From Burkholderiaceae bacterium (GTDB lineage Bacteria > Pseudomonadota > Gammaproteobacteria > Burkholderiales > Burkholderiaceae): DNA of 64,000 bases. The notes below the pieces were generated by a model, which did no database searches, was not told where the DNA came from, and saw nothing but the letters and a program-made list of their open reading frames with translations. The translations under genes were made by a program, and so were the position numbers. The stretch spans positions 16,882-80,881 of the forward strand of contig CANFOL010000009.1 in the NCBI GenBank assembly GCA_947448695.1, in the 5' to 3' direction. Shown piece by piece: positions 8,857 to 18,750 of the stretch (the first letter of the stretch is position 1; each line of letters begins with the position of its first letter).

Positions 8857-11800
8857 ATGCTTATGAATCAAAATGCTAAAAATACTCACAATCAGTTGGA
8901 AAAACCTCACATTCGACTAGAGTTTCCTGAACTTTTGCCTGTTAGCGGACAGCGCAAGAGAATTATGGAGGCTTTAGAGGCCAATCAGGTCATCATTGTG
9001 TGTGGCGAGACGGGTTCGGGGAAAACCACCCAATTACCTAAAATTTGTTTAGCGATGGGACGTGGGCGGATGAACGGCACTGAGCGTTTCATTGGCCATA
9101 CCCAACCAAGACGAATTGCCGCAACCTCGACTGCCAAGCGGATTGCTGATGAATTAGGCACGCCCATTGGTCAAGATGTCGGGTATCAGGTTCGATTTAC
9201 AGATAAAACCAGCCCAACCGCATCGATTAAGTTGATGACGGATGGAGTTTTATTAGCGCAAACTCAAAAAGATCCTTTATTGCAGGCTTACGACACGATC
9301 ATTATTGATGAAGCGCATGAGCGCAGTTTGAATATTGACTTTTTATTAGGCTACTTACGTCAGATATTACCTAAAAGACCTGATTTAAAAGTCATTATTA
9401 CCTCAGCGACGATCGATGCCTCGATGTTTGCCCAGCATTTTCATTTTGGTAAAGAAGTTCCGATTATTGAGGTTAGTGGTCGACTCTTTCCTGTAGAAAT
9501 CCGCTACCGGCCTTTATCAGACGGCAATGTTAAAGAAGACAAAGACATTGCACAGGGCGTATCTGAAGCAATTATGGAATTGTGGGGACAAGGCGTCTCT
9601 GGCATCGGAGACATCTTGGTCTTTTTACCTGGTGAGCGGGAGATTCGTGATTGTGCGGAAATCTTACGCAAAAATATCTCATTACAGCAGCGCTACCACC
9701 CTGATATCTTGAGTTTGTTTGCCAGGCAATCGGTTGCAGAGCAAGAAAAAGTGTTTCAGACAGGGCGAGGTCGGAGAATCATTCTTGCGACCAACGTAGC
9801 AGAAACTTCCCTTACAGTTCCAGGCATACGGTTTGTTGTGGATGCAGGCACTGCGAGGGTCAAGCGCTATTCTTATAGAAATAAAGTAGAACAGTTACAA
9901 ATCGAAGCGATTTCGCAATCGGCGGCCAATCAACGTGCTGGACGGTGTGGTCGAGTTGCGGATGGCATCTGTATTCGCTTATATGGTGAGGACGAGTTTC
10001 AACTGCGACCTGCGTATACCGATCCAGAGATCATGAGAAGTTCGCTTGCGGGAGTCATTCTGCGAATGGCATCCCTACACCTATCGAGAATAGATGAATT
10101 TCCATTTATTCAAGCCCCATCTGGGCGAGCCATTAGTGATGGCATTCAGTTGTTAGAAGAGTTAGGTGCGGTGGAGGCTCTTTACAAAGAAGGCGCAAGA
10201 GAAATTACCCTGACATCCATTGGTCGTGAACTAGCGCAGTTACCCCTTGATCCAAGAGTCTCTAGAATGTTAATTGCATCTCGAGAACTCGTGGCATTAC
10301 GCGAGGTGTTGATTATTGCTTCAGCCATGGCGATTCAAGATCCAAGAGACAGGCCACCCGAATTTTCGCAACAGGCTGATTTAGCCCACAAAATATTCGC
10401 GGATGAACAATCTGAATTTATTAGCTTGATTAAGTTATGGGATTGGTATCATCAAGCGGTAGAAAAAAAATCGAGTAATCGTCAATTTGATGACATGTGT
10501 AAAAAACATTTCATTTCCCCACGCCGGATGCGTGAGTGGCGCGATGTTCATCAACAATTGCAAGAGATCTTGATTGCTCAAGGCTGGCGCATGAATACTT
10601 TAGCAGCTACTTATGAGCAAATTCACACATCCTTGTTAACAGGCTTACTTGGTAATATCGGCAAAAAGTCGGATGAAGACCAGTGGTTTGAAGGGGCAAG
10701 AGGAATTAAATTAAGCATCTGGCCAGGTAATCATTTACTAAAAAAACCAAAATCTTGGATTGTTGCTGGAGAACTGGTTGAAACAAATCGTTTATATGCA
10801 CGTAATATTGCCAATATAGAACCCAAATGGGTTGAGCGAATTTGCCAGCATCGATTACAAAAAACGTGGAGTGAGCCATTTTGGGATACTCGAACGGGTG
10901 AGGTGATGGCACATGAACAAGGCGCGCTCTATGGCCTTTCTTTGTATCATGGTCGAAAAGTAAAGTATGCCTTGATGGAGCCGATTGAGGCGCAAAAGAT
11001 TTTTATTCAACGAGCATTAGTTGAAGGCGCGTTACTGGGTCAAGTGGACATTGGCCAAATTCAAAAACAATCCGGTAAAACATTTCAATTTTTTTGGAAA
11101 AATCAGCAAATCATTCATGAAGTTGAGGCCTTAGAACATCGATCTAGAAGGCAAGACGTGTTGGTTAGTGATCAGATTATTTACGAGTTTTATGCTGCAG
11201 TGTTACCAGAATCAGTCTTGAGTAGAAGCTCACTGCAAACCTGGTTAGAAAAGCATCCAAGCCATGCTCCGCAACTGGTACTTAGCAAAGAAGATTTGAT
11301 GCGTCATGAGGCATCGCATATCAGTGATGATCGCTATCCAAAGCATTTACAAATGATGGGAACCCAATTAGCGCTCCATTATCACTTTGAGCCAGGAAGT
11401 CCAAAAGATGGCGTGACACTTGTTGTCCCCTTAGCCTTACTCAATCAAGTAGATGAAAGAAGATGTGCTTGGTTGGTACCTGGTTTGTGTGTCGAGAAAG
11501 TCCATCTTTTATTGAAAACCTTACCGCAAAAATTGCGACGCTACTGCGTACCTTTGCCGGAGTTTGCAAAAAAATGTATTGATGATTGGTTAGATCGTCA
11601 AGAGTTTGGTAAAGGGGATTTGGTAGAGGCCTTGATCATGCAAATCAAAGAAAAGACACAGGTCATTGTGACACGAGCTGATTTTCGTCCAGAAAATCTA
11701 CCTTTGCACTGCATGATGAATTACCGAATGATGGATGAGCATGGCAGACAACTTGATTTAGACCGAAATTTAGCCCAACTTCGTGGGCAATATGCTAAAG

Positions 11801-12771
11801 ATGCCCGTGAAATTTTTCAAGAAGCCGCTAGTTTAGCGATTCAAGAAGTTAGTCGAAGTTCAGAGTCTAGTGAAAAAAAATCACATCCAGTCACAAAGGT
11901 AGAAGGACCATCTGAGCAATTAAAGATTATCGATTGGAGTTTTGGTGAGTTACCTGAGATGTTAGAAATCCAAAAAGGTAAACAAAGCTTTTATGGATAT
12001 CCTGCGTTAGAAGATTGTGGGACGCATTGTGAGCTCAATGTGTATGACGACCCTGAGCTTGCTAGAAAAACACATTTACGAGGGATGCGAAGACTTTGCT
12101 CTATCGCACATAAAGAGACGCTCAAGCTGTTACAAAAACAATTGCCCGGCGGAAGAGAGATTGGCTTACTCTTTATGCAAATTGGGACCCATGAAGAGAT
12201 CATGCAGCAAATTTTAGATTTAGCAATTGAGAGATCGTGTCTGACTGAGCCATTGCCCCGAAATACAGAGGAGTTTAAAGTCCGGATGCAAGTGGCTAAA
12301 ACAAAATTATCATTAATTGCTCAAGATATTGCCAAACAAACCTTGCAATGCCTCGAGCTCTCTGCAGAAATACCTAAAAAATTAAGCCTTGCAAAAAGTA
12401 TTTGTTCTCCCGCATATGAAGATCTTCTGAATCAATATCAACAATTGGTCAATCGCCATTTTGTAGCAAATACACCATATGAACAACTCGTTCACTTACC
12501 GAGGTATTTAAAAGGCATTACAGTACGGATTGAAAAATTGAGATCGAATCTTTCTCGAGACCAAGAAAATCAAGCGCATTGGCAGCGCCTACAGCGCCAA
12601 TATTCCCAAGTTCTTAAAAATCAAGCAAATGGTGAAATTAGTCGAGAGTTACAGGATATTCGGTGGCAGTTAGAAGAGTTACGAGTCGCTCTATATGCCC
12701 AGGAATTAAAAACGCCAACGCCTATGTCAGTAAAAAGAATCGAAAAAATTTTAAATATGATTCGAGGTTAA
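8857..12771 (+). CDS. hrpA: ATP-dependent RNA helicase HrpA (DEAH box)
   Basis: A 1304-aa DEAH/RHA helicase. Walker A GETGSGKT is at 50-57 and DEAH at 151-154. Motif III (SATID), the ATNVAETSLT segment and QRAGRCGRV (motif VI) follow, then the HA2 and OB-like region and the long C-terminal DUF3418-type extension that marks HrpA of about 1300 residues. HrpA has been linked to mRNA processing and rescue of stalled ribosomes in E. coli. Start choice between ATG 8857 and ATG 8863 is open. It begins a co-directional series: the next gene starts six bases after its stop. Confidence 0.95.
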   Translation: MLMNQNAKNTHNQLEKPHIRLEFPELLPVSGQRKRIMEALEANQVIIVCGETGSGKTTQLPKICLAMGRGRMNGTERFIGHTQPRRIAATSTAKRIADELGTPIGQDVGYQVRFTDKTSPTASIKLMTDGVLLAQTQKDPLLQAYDTIIIDEAHERSLNIDFLLGYLRQILPKRPDLKVIITSATIDASMFAQHFHFGKEVPIIEVSGRLFPVEIRYRPLSDGNVKEDKDIAQGVSEAIMELWGQGVSGIGDILVFLPGEREIRDCAEILRKNISLQQRYHPDILSLFARQSVAEQEKVFQTGRGRRIILATNVAETSLTVPGIRFVVDAGTARVKRYSYRNKVEQLQIEAISQSAANQRAGRCGRVADGICIRLYGEDEFQLRPAYTDPEIMRSSLAGVILRMASLHLSRIDEFPFIQAPSGRAISDGIQLLEELGAVEALYKEGAREITLTSIGRELAQLPLDPRVSRMLIASRELVALREVLIIASAMAIQDPRDRPPEFSQQADLAHKIFADEQSEFISLIKLWDWYHQAVEKKSSNRQFDDMCKKHFISPRRMREWRDVHQQLQEILIAQGWRMNTLAATYEQIHTSLLTGLLGNIGKKSDEDQWFEGARGIKLSIWPGNHLLKKPKSWIVAGELVETNRLYARNIANIEPKWVERICQHRLQKTWSEPFWDTRTGEVMAHEQGALYGLSLYHGRKVKYALMEPIEAQKIFIQRALVEGALLGQVDIGQIQKQSGKTFQFFWKNQQIIHEVEALEHRSRRQDVLVSDQIIYEFYAAVLPESVLSRSSLQTWLEKHPSHAPQLVLSKEDLMRHEASHISDDRYPKHLQMMGTQLALHYHFEPGSPKDGVTLVVPLALLNQVDERRCAWLVPGLCVEKVHLLLKTLPQKLRRYCVPLPEFAKKCIDDWLDRQEFGKGDLVEALIMQIKEKTQVIVTRADFRPENLPLHCMMNYRMMDEHGRQLDLDRNLAQLRGQYAKDAREIFQEAASLAIQEVSRSSESSEKKSHPVTKVEGPSEQLKIIDWSFGELPEMLEIQKGKQSFYGYPALEDCGTHCELNVYDDPELARKTHLRGMRRLCSIAHKETLKLLQKQLPGGREIGLLFMQIGTHEEIMQQILDLAIERSCLTEPLPRNTEEFKVRMQVAKTKLSLIAQDIAKQTLQCLELSAEIPKKLSLAKSICSPAYEDLLNQYQQLVNRHFVANTPYEQLVHLPRYLKGITVRIEKLRSNLSRDQENQAHWQRLQRQYSQVLKNQANGEISRELQDIRWQLEELRVALYAQELKTPTPMSVKRIEKILNMIRG

Positions 12772-12777
12772 AATAAG

Positions 12778-13806
12778 ATGATGAAAACCTGCACATTAAG
12801 AACTATGAATCGACTACTTATCAGTTTATTTTGTTGCCTCGAATTTTCAGTATTTGCCCTAGAAAAACCCATTTCAAAGCCCGACGTTGAACCAGCTCCC
12901 AAGTTAGCTATTATTTTAAATTCCGGGTCGGCCTCAGTCACCCGTATCGACATGTACAAAAGGGAAGTGATAGACGATTTTCCAATTGGTAAAGAGCCAC
13001 ATCACTTGATGATGATGCCAGATGGAAAAAACTTGATTGTGGCAAACGCCGCTGGCGACAATCTGGTGGTTTTAGATGCAGCAACTGGTAATAAACTGAG
13101 TACGATTCCAAAAATTATTGATCCTTATCAAATTGGATATTCACCCAATAATAAGTGGTTTGTGGTGGCTGGAAATCGTTTAGATCGTGTGGATATTTAT
13201 CCTGTGAGCAATGGCAATATCGTACCTAAGCCGGATATTTATAAATTACCGAAAACCCCAAGCCATATTGCATTTACTAGCGATAGCCAGATTACTTTTG
13301 TGACCTTGCAAGATTCAAATGAAATTGTAGCTATTGATTTGCAAGCCAAAAAAGAGTTATGGAAGATGCGGGTAGGAAAGATGCCTGCTGGTTTATGGAT
13401 GACCCCTGGAGATAAATATTTGTTGCTCGGTGTTACGGGTGAGAATTTCGTACAAGTGATTGATTGGAAAACCCAGAAAATCGTTAAAACCATCAAAACA
13501 GGAAAGGGCGCGCATAATTTTCGTCCTTTAGGAGATGGAAGACATATTTTCGTGACCAATCGTGTGGAAGCAACGATTAGTAAACTTGATATGGAAACCT
13601 TAGAAAATGTTGCTACCATCAAAGGACTCCCGGCTGGTCCTGATTGTATGGATATTACGCCAAATCAAAAAGAGCTTTGGGTTACTTTTCGTTTTTCTAA
13701 GAAAGTCGGTATTATTAATTTGACGACTAACGAGCTTGAAAAAACTATCAAGGTTGGAAATAGTCCACACGGTGTTTTCTTTACCCCTAATGCTGCTTGG
13801 CAATAA
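12778..13806 (+). CDS. Exported YncE-like beta-propeller protein
   Basis: A 342-aa protein with a hydrophobic signal peptide (from about the second ATG, 12805, to FSVFA). It has repeated beta-propeller blades containing motifs such as PHHLMMMPDGKNLIVANAAGD, PYQIGYSPNNKWFVVAG, PSHIAFTSDS and PHGVFFTPN. This is the YncE/cytochrome-d1-like propeller superfamily, usually periplasmic binding scaffolds without known enzymatic activity. It lies six bases after hrpA and its stop directly abuts the next start, so it is probably in one operon with the deacetylase. The ligand is unknown. Confidence 0.75.
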   Translation: MMKTCTLRTMNRLLISLFCCLEFSVFALEKPISKPDVEPAPKLAIILNSGSASVTRIDMYKREVIDDFPIGKEPHHLMMMPDGKNLIVANAAGDNLVVLDAATGNKLSTIPKIIDPYQIGYSPNNKWFVVAGNRLDRVDIYPVSNGNIVPKPDIYKLPKTPSHIAFTSDSQITFVTLQDSNEIVAIDLQAKKELWKMRVGKMPAGLWMTPGDKYLLLGVTGENFVQVIDWKTQKIVKTIKTGKGAHNFRPLGDGRHIFVTNRVEATISKLDMETLENVATIKGLPAGPDCMDITPNQKELWVTFRFSKKVGIINLTTNELEKTIKVGNSPHGVFFTPNAAWQ

Positions 13807-14568
13807 ATGATCATGAATAGATGGGTGTATTTTCTGCGATGCATTTTGCCTAATCTTTTTCTTATTTCCTCCTTCACGATTTCAGCACAAACTTGTCAAA
13901 AGACCGTCTATTTAACATTTGACACAGGCAATATGTCGGTGGCGCAATATGTAGCACAGACCTTGCGTAAGCACCAAGTCAAGGCCACCTTTTTCTTAGC
14001 TAACGAAAAAACCAATCGTGGCGATATGGCTCTAGATGATTCTTGGAGAGGCTTTTGGCAAACCTTGCAACAAGAAGGACATGCATTTGGAAGTCACACC
14101 ATGCATCATGCGTACTTTCAAAAAGATGGCAAGAGTCAAAGTGAAGTGATATTAAAACCCCAATTTGGACCCCGCGCTGGAAAGGCGTATGAGGCCAATC
14201 AGTTACAAGTTTGTCATGAAATTAAATTAGTCGACCAACGTTTTCAAGAACTAACCGGTACTCAGTTGAAAAAAATATGGCGTTCCCCAGGAGGTAAAAC
14301 ATCGCCTAGGCTCATTCAAATGGGTAATGCCTGTGGTTTTAAACATATTGGATGGAACCCTTCAGGATTTTTAGGGGATGAGCTTTCTTCAGCGCAGTAT
14401 CCGAATGATCAATTACTTAAAAAATCTTTAAGTGAAATCAAAGATGGCGATATCACTATGGCGCATTTAGGTATTTGGTCAAGAAAAGATCCTTGGGCTT
14501 TAGGGGTACTAGATCCTCTGATTCTTGGTTTAAAGGCGCAAGGTTTTTGTTTTGCGACCATTGATTAA
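13807..14568 (+). CDS. Exported NodB-type polysaccharide deacetylase
   Basis: A 253-aa protein with a signal peptide (about 1-28, ending ISAQTC) and a NodB fold of carbohydrate esterase family 4. Motif 1 reads TFDTG at 37-41: the first Asp (catalytic base) is kept, but the second, metal-binding Asp is Thr. Motif 2 GSHTMHH (His97 and His101) is intact, and WRSPGGKTSPRL resembles motif 3. The family removes N-acetyl groups from glycans or peptidoglycan. Given the altered motif 1, metal use and activity are uncertain. Its start touches the preceding stop, and the next gene follows after nine bases. Confidence 0.78.
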   Translation: MIMNRWVYFLRCILPNLFLISSFTISAQTCQKTVYLTFDTGNMSVAQYVAQTLRKHQVKATFFLANEKTNRGDMALDDSWRGFWQTLQQEGHAFGSHTMHHAYFQKDGKSQSEVILKPQFGPRAGKAYEANQLQVCHEIKLVDQRFQELTGTQLKKIWRSPGGKTSPRLIQMGNACGFKHIGWNPSGFLGDELSSAQYPNDQLLKKSLSEIKDGDITMAHLGIWSRKDPWALGVLDPLILGLKAQGFCFATID

Positions 14569-14577
14569 GGACCACTC

Positions 14578-15555
14578 ATGATAGAAATATACGATCGAGT
14601 CCACGAATGGTTAGTTCAAGAAGTTGTTCTGCAAGTTTTGTACTGGATGGATTGGATGGGATACGCGGATGATGTAAATCTAGTCGTTGATTGGTTCCTG
14701 TTAGGTATCTTACAAATTTGCATCATTGCTTTTGTTTTGCGACCATTAGAAAAAAAAGAGGAAGATGTCTTTGCGTCCAGTGCACATAGCCAAGCGTCTT
14801 GGCTAAAGGATATGAGGCAAGCGATTCGTATTGATGTTTTTTATAGCACTTTTCATCGGCTTGGCTTATTTCAGTTGATTTTTTTTATGTTATTTTCAGG
14901 AGTTTTTTTCGCAATTGGCGGCTTATTGCACGATCTGGGTTTTTTACGTTTGAATGTTGAGAGTTGGATTCCGAGTATTACAGCGATTCCTGTGGTGAGT
15001 TTTTTACTGTATTTAATCTTATTTGATTTGATTGATTATGGTTATCACCGCTTATCTCATCACTTCAATTTTTGGTGGAAGTTACATGCCCTGCATCATA
15101 GCCAGCGGCACATGACAGCATGGTCAGATAATCGTAATCACTTGGTGGATGATTTTTTTCGTGCTTTTGTTTTTTCAGGGATTGGTTTATTTCTTGGGGT
15201 TCAGCCTGGCCAATTTATGATGTTAATTTTGACGAGCCGACTGATTCAAAGTTGGCAGCATGGTTTTTACCCTTACCGTTATGGTTTTCTCAAGTATGTG
15301 ATTGTGACGCCTAATTTCCATCGTTATCACCACGCCATTGATCTCGGATATGAAGTTCCTGGTAAGCCTGGCGTTCTTGGCGGATGTAACTTTGGCGTGT
15401 TGTTTCCTTGGTGGGATATGTTATTTAAAACAGCCCAGTTTGATGAAGCTTATTATCCCAGTGGCGTGCGTGATTTTTCGCCCCCTCATTCTTTTTTTCA
15501 ACAGCAATGGTTCAGTTTAAAAATGAGTTGGCAATCATTTTTTCAGAAGGTATAA
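14578..15555 (+). CDS. Sterol desaturase / fatty-acid hydroxylase family membrane protein
   Basis: A 325-aa integral membrane di-iron protein. Several hydrophobic segments are visible (for example around 45-60, 100-125, 140-160 and 195-220). The histidine clusters typical of the family are HRLSHH, HALHHSQRH and FHRYHH, in the expected order and spacing. The superfamily hydroxylates or desaturates lipids using O2; the substrate here is unknown. It sits between the NodB-like deacetylase and an EI24 membrane protein with very short gaps (9 and 4 bases), pointing to a shared transcript and perhaps an envelope-lipid role. Confidence 0.82.
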   Translation: MIEIYDRVHEWLVQEVVLQVLYWMDWMGYADDVNLVVDWFLLGILQICIIAFVLRPLEKKEEDVFASSAHSQASWLKDMRQAIRIDVFYSTFHRLGLFQLIFFMLFSGVFFAIGGLLHDLGFLRLNVESWIPSITAIPVVSFLLYLILFDLIDYGYHRLSHHFNFWWKLHALHHSQRHMTAWSDNRNHLVDDFFRAFVFSGIGLFLGVQPGQFMMLILTSRLIQSWQHGFYPYRYGFLKYVIVTPNFHRYHHAIDLGYEVPGKPGVLGGCNFGVLFPWWDMLFKTAQFDEAYYPSGVRDFSPPHSFFQQQWFSLKMSWQSFFQKV

Positions 15556-15559
15556 CTAG

Positions 15560-16372
15560 ATGAAACTCATGATGCGCTCCTTTGGATTAGCACTACAAGG
15601 AGTTTTTCATCCATGGGTGTTATGGCTGACATTGCGACCGTTTGTCATTGGTGCTGCAATTTGGTTTGGTATTTTATGGGTTATTTGGACGCCATTACTT
15701 GATTGGATGAAAGAATTGCTAACCAATTCATTTGCATCTGCTTGGATTGAGAAAATGTTAAGCACAGTTGGGTGGGATATCGTTCGAGCTGTGATTGCTC
15801 CTTATTTTTCCGTTGTAATGATCATGCCGATTGTCATCGTGAGTATCATCGTTTTAGTCTCTTTCACTTCTATTACCTCGGTTTTACGACATGTTGAAAG
15901 ACAAAACGCCTATGCAGGTCTCAAAAAAGAGCTGGGAGGCTCTTTTTTTGGCAGTATTTGGGTAGCCTTGAACTCCTGTTTAATTTTCCTTATCTTATTT
16001 CTGATTACCTTGCCGATTTGGTGGATACCACCTGTTTTTGCAATTATTCCACCGATTCTTTGGGGATGGTTAACGACACGATTAATGACCTATGATGTCT
16101 TGTCTAGGCATGCTTCAGAAGAGGAGAGAATTGCTTTAAGTCAATTGCATCGAGGTCCATTATTGATCATTGGTATCTTAGTGGGTCTTTTAGGTGCCGC
16201 CCCTACATTCTTTTGGTTATCATCTGTATTTGTGTTGGTATTATTTCCATTTGTATCGATGTTCATGATGTGGGTTTATTGTTTAGTATTTATATTTGCC
16301 GCTTTATGGTTTTCGCATTATTTATTATTTGCGCTGAAAAACTATAGAGAATTAAAAGGAGAAAGCATTTGA
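15560..16372 (+). CDS. EI24/CysZ-like integral membrane protein
   Basis: A 270-aa protein with about six hydrophobic helices and an aromatic N-terminus (LALQGVFHPWVLWLTLRP), the layout of EI24-domain proteins related to CysZ. CysZ proper is involved in sulfate uptake, but nothing nearby concerns sulfur, so I would not transfer that function. It starts four bases after the desaturase-like gene, and its TGA overlaps the TTG start of the next gene, implying translational coupling. Confidence 0.7.
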   Translation: MKLMMRSFGLALQGVFHPWVLWLTLRPFVIGAAIWFGILWVIWTPLLDWMKELLTNSFASAWIEKMLSTVGWDIVRAVIAPYFSVVMIMPIVIVSIIVLVSFTSITSVLRHVERQNAYAGLKKELGGSFFGSIWVALNSCLIFLILFLITLPIWWIPPVFAIIPPILWGWLTTRLMTYDVLSRHASEEERIALSQLHRGPLLIIGILVGLLGAAPTFFWLSSVFVLVLFPFVSMFMMWVYCLVFIFAALWFSHYLLFALKNYRELKGESI

Positions 16373-17193
16373 CGCAGCAAAAGAATAGAACCATTGGTTT
16401 AATTGTGATTGGTGATGAAATATTGTCTGGTCGAAGAAGTGATAAGCACATGCCTTATCTTTTGGGATTATTGAAAGAAAGAGGGTTGCAATTATCTTGG
16501 GCAGAATATATTGCCGATGATCCTGAGCGCATTATTGGTACATTTAAAAGAACTTTTGCCAGTGGTGATATTGTTTTTGTGACAGGTGGCATTGGCTCTA
16601 CTCCAGATGACCATACCCGTCAGTGTGCTGCGAAAGCCTTAGGTGTGGAGTTAGCGCTGCATCCGCAAGCAAAAGAATTAATTGGCCAACGCATTGTAGA
16701 AACGGCAGAGGGCGATCCTGCGAAAGCAGATGTGAATTCGCCCATTAATGTGCCCAGGTTACGTATGGGCGAGTTTCCTGTAGGGGCTGACATTATTCCA
16801 AACTCCTATAACAAAATCCCTGGGTTTCACATTAATGAACATTATTTCATGCCAGGTTTTCCAGTGATGGCTGGTCCGATGATGATTTGGATCTTGGATA
16901 CGTTTTATAGTGAGTTATTCCATCAAATTGATTTTGTTGAAAAAAGCTTTATTGCAGCTGGAGCGATGGAGGCAACCATTACCCCACTGATGGAAGAGAT
17001 TGAAAAAAAATATCCAGAAATTAAGGTTTTTAGTTTGCCATCCGTAGGGGATCCGACCAAAGAAGGCATTTTTTCCCAGCGCCATATGGAGCTAGGGGTC
17101 AAAGGACCAGCAGGTTTGGTCGATGAAGTTTTAAAAGAACTTCGTGTTGGGGTTGAAGCCTTTAACACCACCACGTATGATTTAACCAAGTAA
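16369..17193 (+). CDS. CinA N-terminal (MoaB/MogA-like) domain protein
   Basis: A 274-aa protein with the molybdopterin-binding fold of CinA: IGLIVIGDEILSGRR at the N-terminus, FVTGGIGSTPDDHTRQ, and PGFPVMAGPMM. It lacks the C-terminal nicotinamide-nucleotide amidase domain of full-length CinA (about 410 aa), so it is the short 'competence/damage-inducible protein A' form. The start is TTG 16369, preceded by AAGGAGA at about 16353-16360 and overlapping the previous stop. No ATG occurs at a plausible place. It is the last gene of the hrpA series. Confidence 0.82.
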   Translation: MTQQKNRTIGLIVIGDEILSGRRSDKHMPYLLGLLKERGLQLSWAEYIADDPERIIGTFKRTFASGDIVFVTGGIGSTPDDHTRQCAAKALGVELALHPQAKELIGQRIVETAEGDPAKADVNSPINVPRLRMGEFPVGADIIPNSYNKIPGFHINEHYFMPGFPVMAGPMMIWILDTFYSELFHQIDFVEKSFIAAGAMEATITPLMEEIEKKYPEIKVFSLPSVGDPTKEGIFSQRHMELGVKGPAGLVDEVLKELRVGVEAFNTTTYDLTK

Positions 17194-17212
17194 AATAATA
17201 CTTACCATTTGT

Positions 17213-17243
17213 ACTGATATGCACTATTATGGTGCATATCAGT
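17213..17243. promoter_or_regulatory. NtrC operator upstream of glnA
   Basis: A perfect inverted repeat with 12-base arms (ACTGATATGCAC at 17213-17224 and its complement at 17232-17243) around a 7-base centre. Inside it, TGCACT-N5-GGTGCA (17220-17236) matches the NtrC consensus TGCACC-N5-GGTGCA and closely resembles the strong enhancer sites at E. coli glnA. It lies 74-105 bases before glnA, and ntrB-ntrC follow glnA. A properly spaced sigma-54 promoter is not visible downstream; TTGAGA at 17248-17253 could be part of a weak sigma-70 promoter. The hairpin might also help end cinA transcription, but no good T-run follows. Confidence 0.8.
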
Positions 17244-17317
17244 TATTTTGAGAGACCTTGTTTTGTTTTAATGAATAAGGAATTTTTTTTTGCATTTCAT
17301 CGTATTAGGAGAACTAG

Positions 17318-18733
17318 ATGAGTAAAGCAGTTGCTGACATTATGAAGTTGGTAAAAGAGAAAGAAATCACTTTTGTTGATTTTCGTTTTACAGATACAAA
17401 AGGGAAAGAGCAACACGTTTCAGTACCTGTTTCTGCTTTTGAAGAAGATAAGTTTGAGAGTGGTCATGCCTTTGATGGTTCATCCATTGCTGGCTGGAAA
17501 GGGATTGAAGCATCTGATATGCTTTTGATGCCTGATGCCTCTACCGCTTATATTGACCCATTTTATGAAGAGCCAACCTTAGTGTTGACTTGTGACGTTG
17601 TTGAGCCATCAGATGGCAAGGGTTACGACCGTGACCCACGTTCGATTGCAAAGCGTTGTGAAGCTTATTTGAAGAGCACTGGTCTTGGTGATACAGCCTA
17701 CTTTGGGCCAGAGCCTGAGTTTTTTATATTTGACGGTGTACGTTGGGGTTCAGACATGCAAGGATCATTTGTGAAGATTGATTCTGAAGAAGCTCCTTGG
17801 TCATCAGGCCTTGAGTTCGAAGGTGGTAACACAGGACATCGCCCAGGTAAAAAGGGTGGCTATTTCCCAGTTGCGCCATTAGATACTTTTCAAGATATGC
17901 GTTCCGAAATGTGCATCTTGTTAGAATCAGTTGGTATTCCGGTTGAAGTTCACCACCATGAAGTTGCTGGTCAAGGACAAAATGAATTAGGTACTAAATT
18001 TAGTACTTTGGTTCAACGCGCTGACTGGACCATTTTACAAAAATATATTGTGCATAACGTCGCTCATGCTTATGGCAAAACGGCAACATTTATGCCTAAG
18101 CCTATCGTTGGCGACAATGGTTCAGGAATGCACGTTCACCAATCAGTTTGGAAAGATGGCATTAATTTATTTGCTGGTAATGGTTACGCTGGTTTATCTG
18201 AGTTTGCCCTTTATTACATTGGCGGTATTATCAAACACGCTCGTGCGTTAAATGCGATTACAAATCCAGGAACAAACTCTTATAAGCGCTTAGTGCCAGG
18301 TTTTGAAGCTCCAGTGAAATTGGCTTATTCTGCGCGCAATCGTTCTGCATCGATTCGTATTCCGTATGTTTCTAATCCTAAGGGTCGTCGTATTGAAACA
18401 CGTTTCCCGGATCCACTGGCTAATCCATACCTTGCCTTCTCAGCTCTTTTGATGGCTGGTCTTGATGGTGTTCAGAACAAGATTCATCCAGGTGAAGCCG
18501 CTGACAAGAATCTCTATGATTTGACTCCTGAAGAAGATGCGAAGATTCCAACCGTATGTAGTAGTTTAGATATGGCTCTTGAGCATTTGGATAAAGACCG
18601 TGAGTTCTTAACACGCGGTGGAGTGTTCACAGATACGATGATTGATGCTTATATTTCTCTCAAAATGGAAGAGGTCACACGTTTCCGTATGACGACTCAC
18701 CCGATTGAGTTTGATATGTATTACTCACTCTAA
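17318..18733 (+). CDS. glnA: Glutamine synthetase, type I
   Basis: A 471-aa dodecameric GSI-type enzyme making glutamine from glutamate, ammonia and ATP. Visible are the beta-grasp N-domain, FDGSSIAGW, the metal-binding [27 protein letters not shown], and the C-terminal adenylylation loop NLYDLTPEE with Tyr400 as the regulated residue, so ATase control is expected. AGGAGA at 17307-17312 sets the start. An NtrC operator lies upstream and a strong terminator downstream inside the beginning of ntrB. Length is normal for beta/gammaproteobacteria. Confidence 0.98.
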   Translation: MSKAVADIMKLVKEKEITFVDFRFTDTKGKEQHVSVPVSAFEEDKFESGHAFDGSSIAGWKGIEASDMLLMPDASTAYIDPFYEEPTLVLTCDVVEPSDGKGYDRDPRSIAKRCEAYLKSTGLGDTAYFGPEPEFFIFDGVRWGSDMQGSFVKIDSEEAPWSSGLEFEGGNTGHRPGKKGGYFPVAPLDTFQDMRSEMCILLESVGIPVEVHHHEVAGQGQNELGTKFSTLVQRADWTILQKYIVHNVAHAYGKTATFMPKPIVGDNGSGMHVHQSVWKDGINLFAGNGYAGLSEFALYYIGGIIKHARALNAITNPGTNSYKRLVPGFEAPVKLAYSARNRSASIRIPYVSNPKGRRIETRFPDPLANPYLAFSALLMAGLDGVQNKIHPGEAADKNLYDLTPEEDAKIPTVCSSLDMALEHLDKDREFLTRGGVFTDTMIDAYISLKMEEVTRFRMTTHPIEFDMYYSL

Positions 18734-18750
18734 GACTTGAAATAAGCGCC

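Noticed and set aside
15560..16372. Naming the EI24 protein CysZ (sulfate permease)
   Set aside because: Only the general membrane layout is similar; there are no sulfur-assimilation genes nearby and no specific motif supporting sulfate transport.
17279..17293. Apparent sigma-54 promoter (GG ... TTGC) upstream of glnA
   Set aside because: The gap between GG and GC is 11 bases, not the required 10, and the rest of the -24 element does not match. I treat it as non-functional or broken rather than as a promoter.
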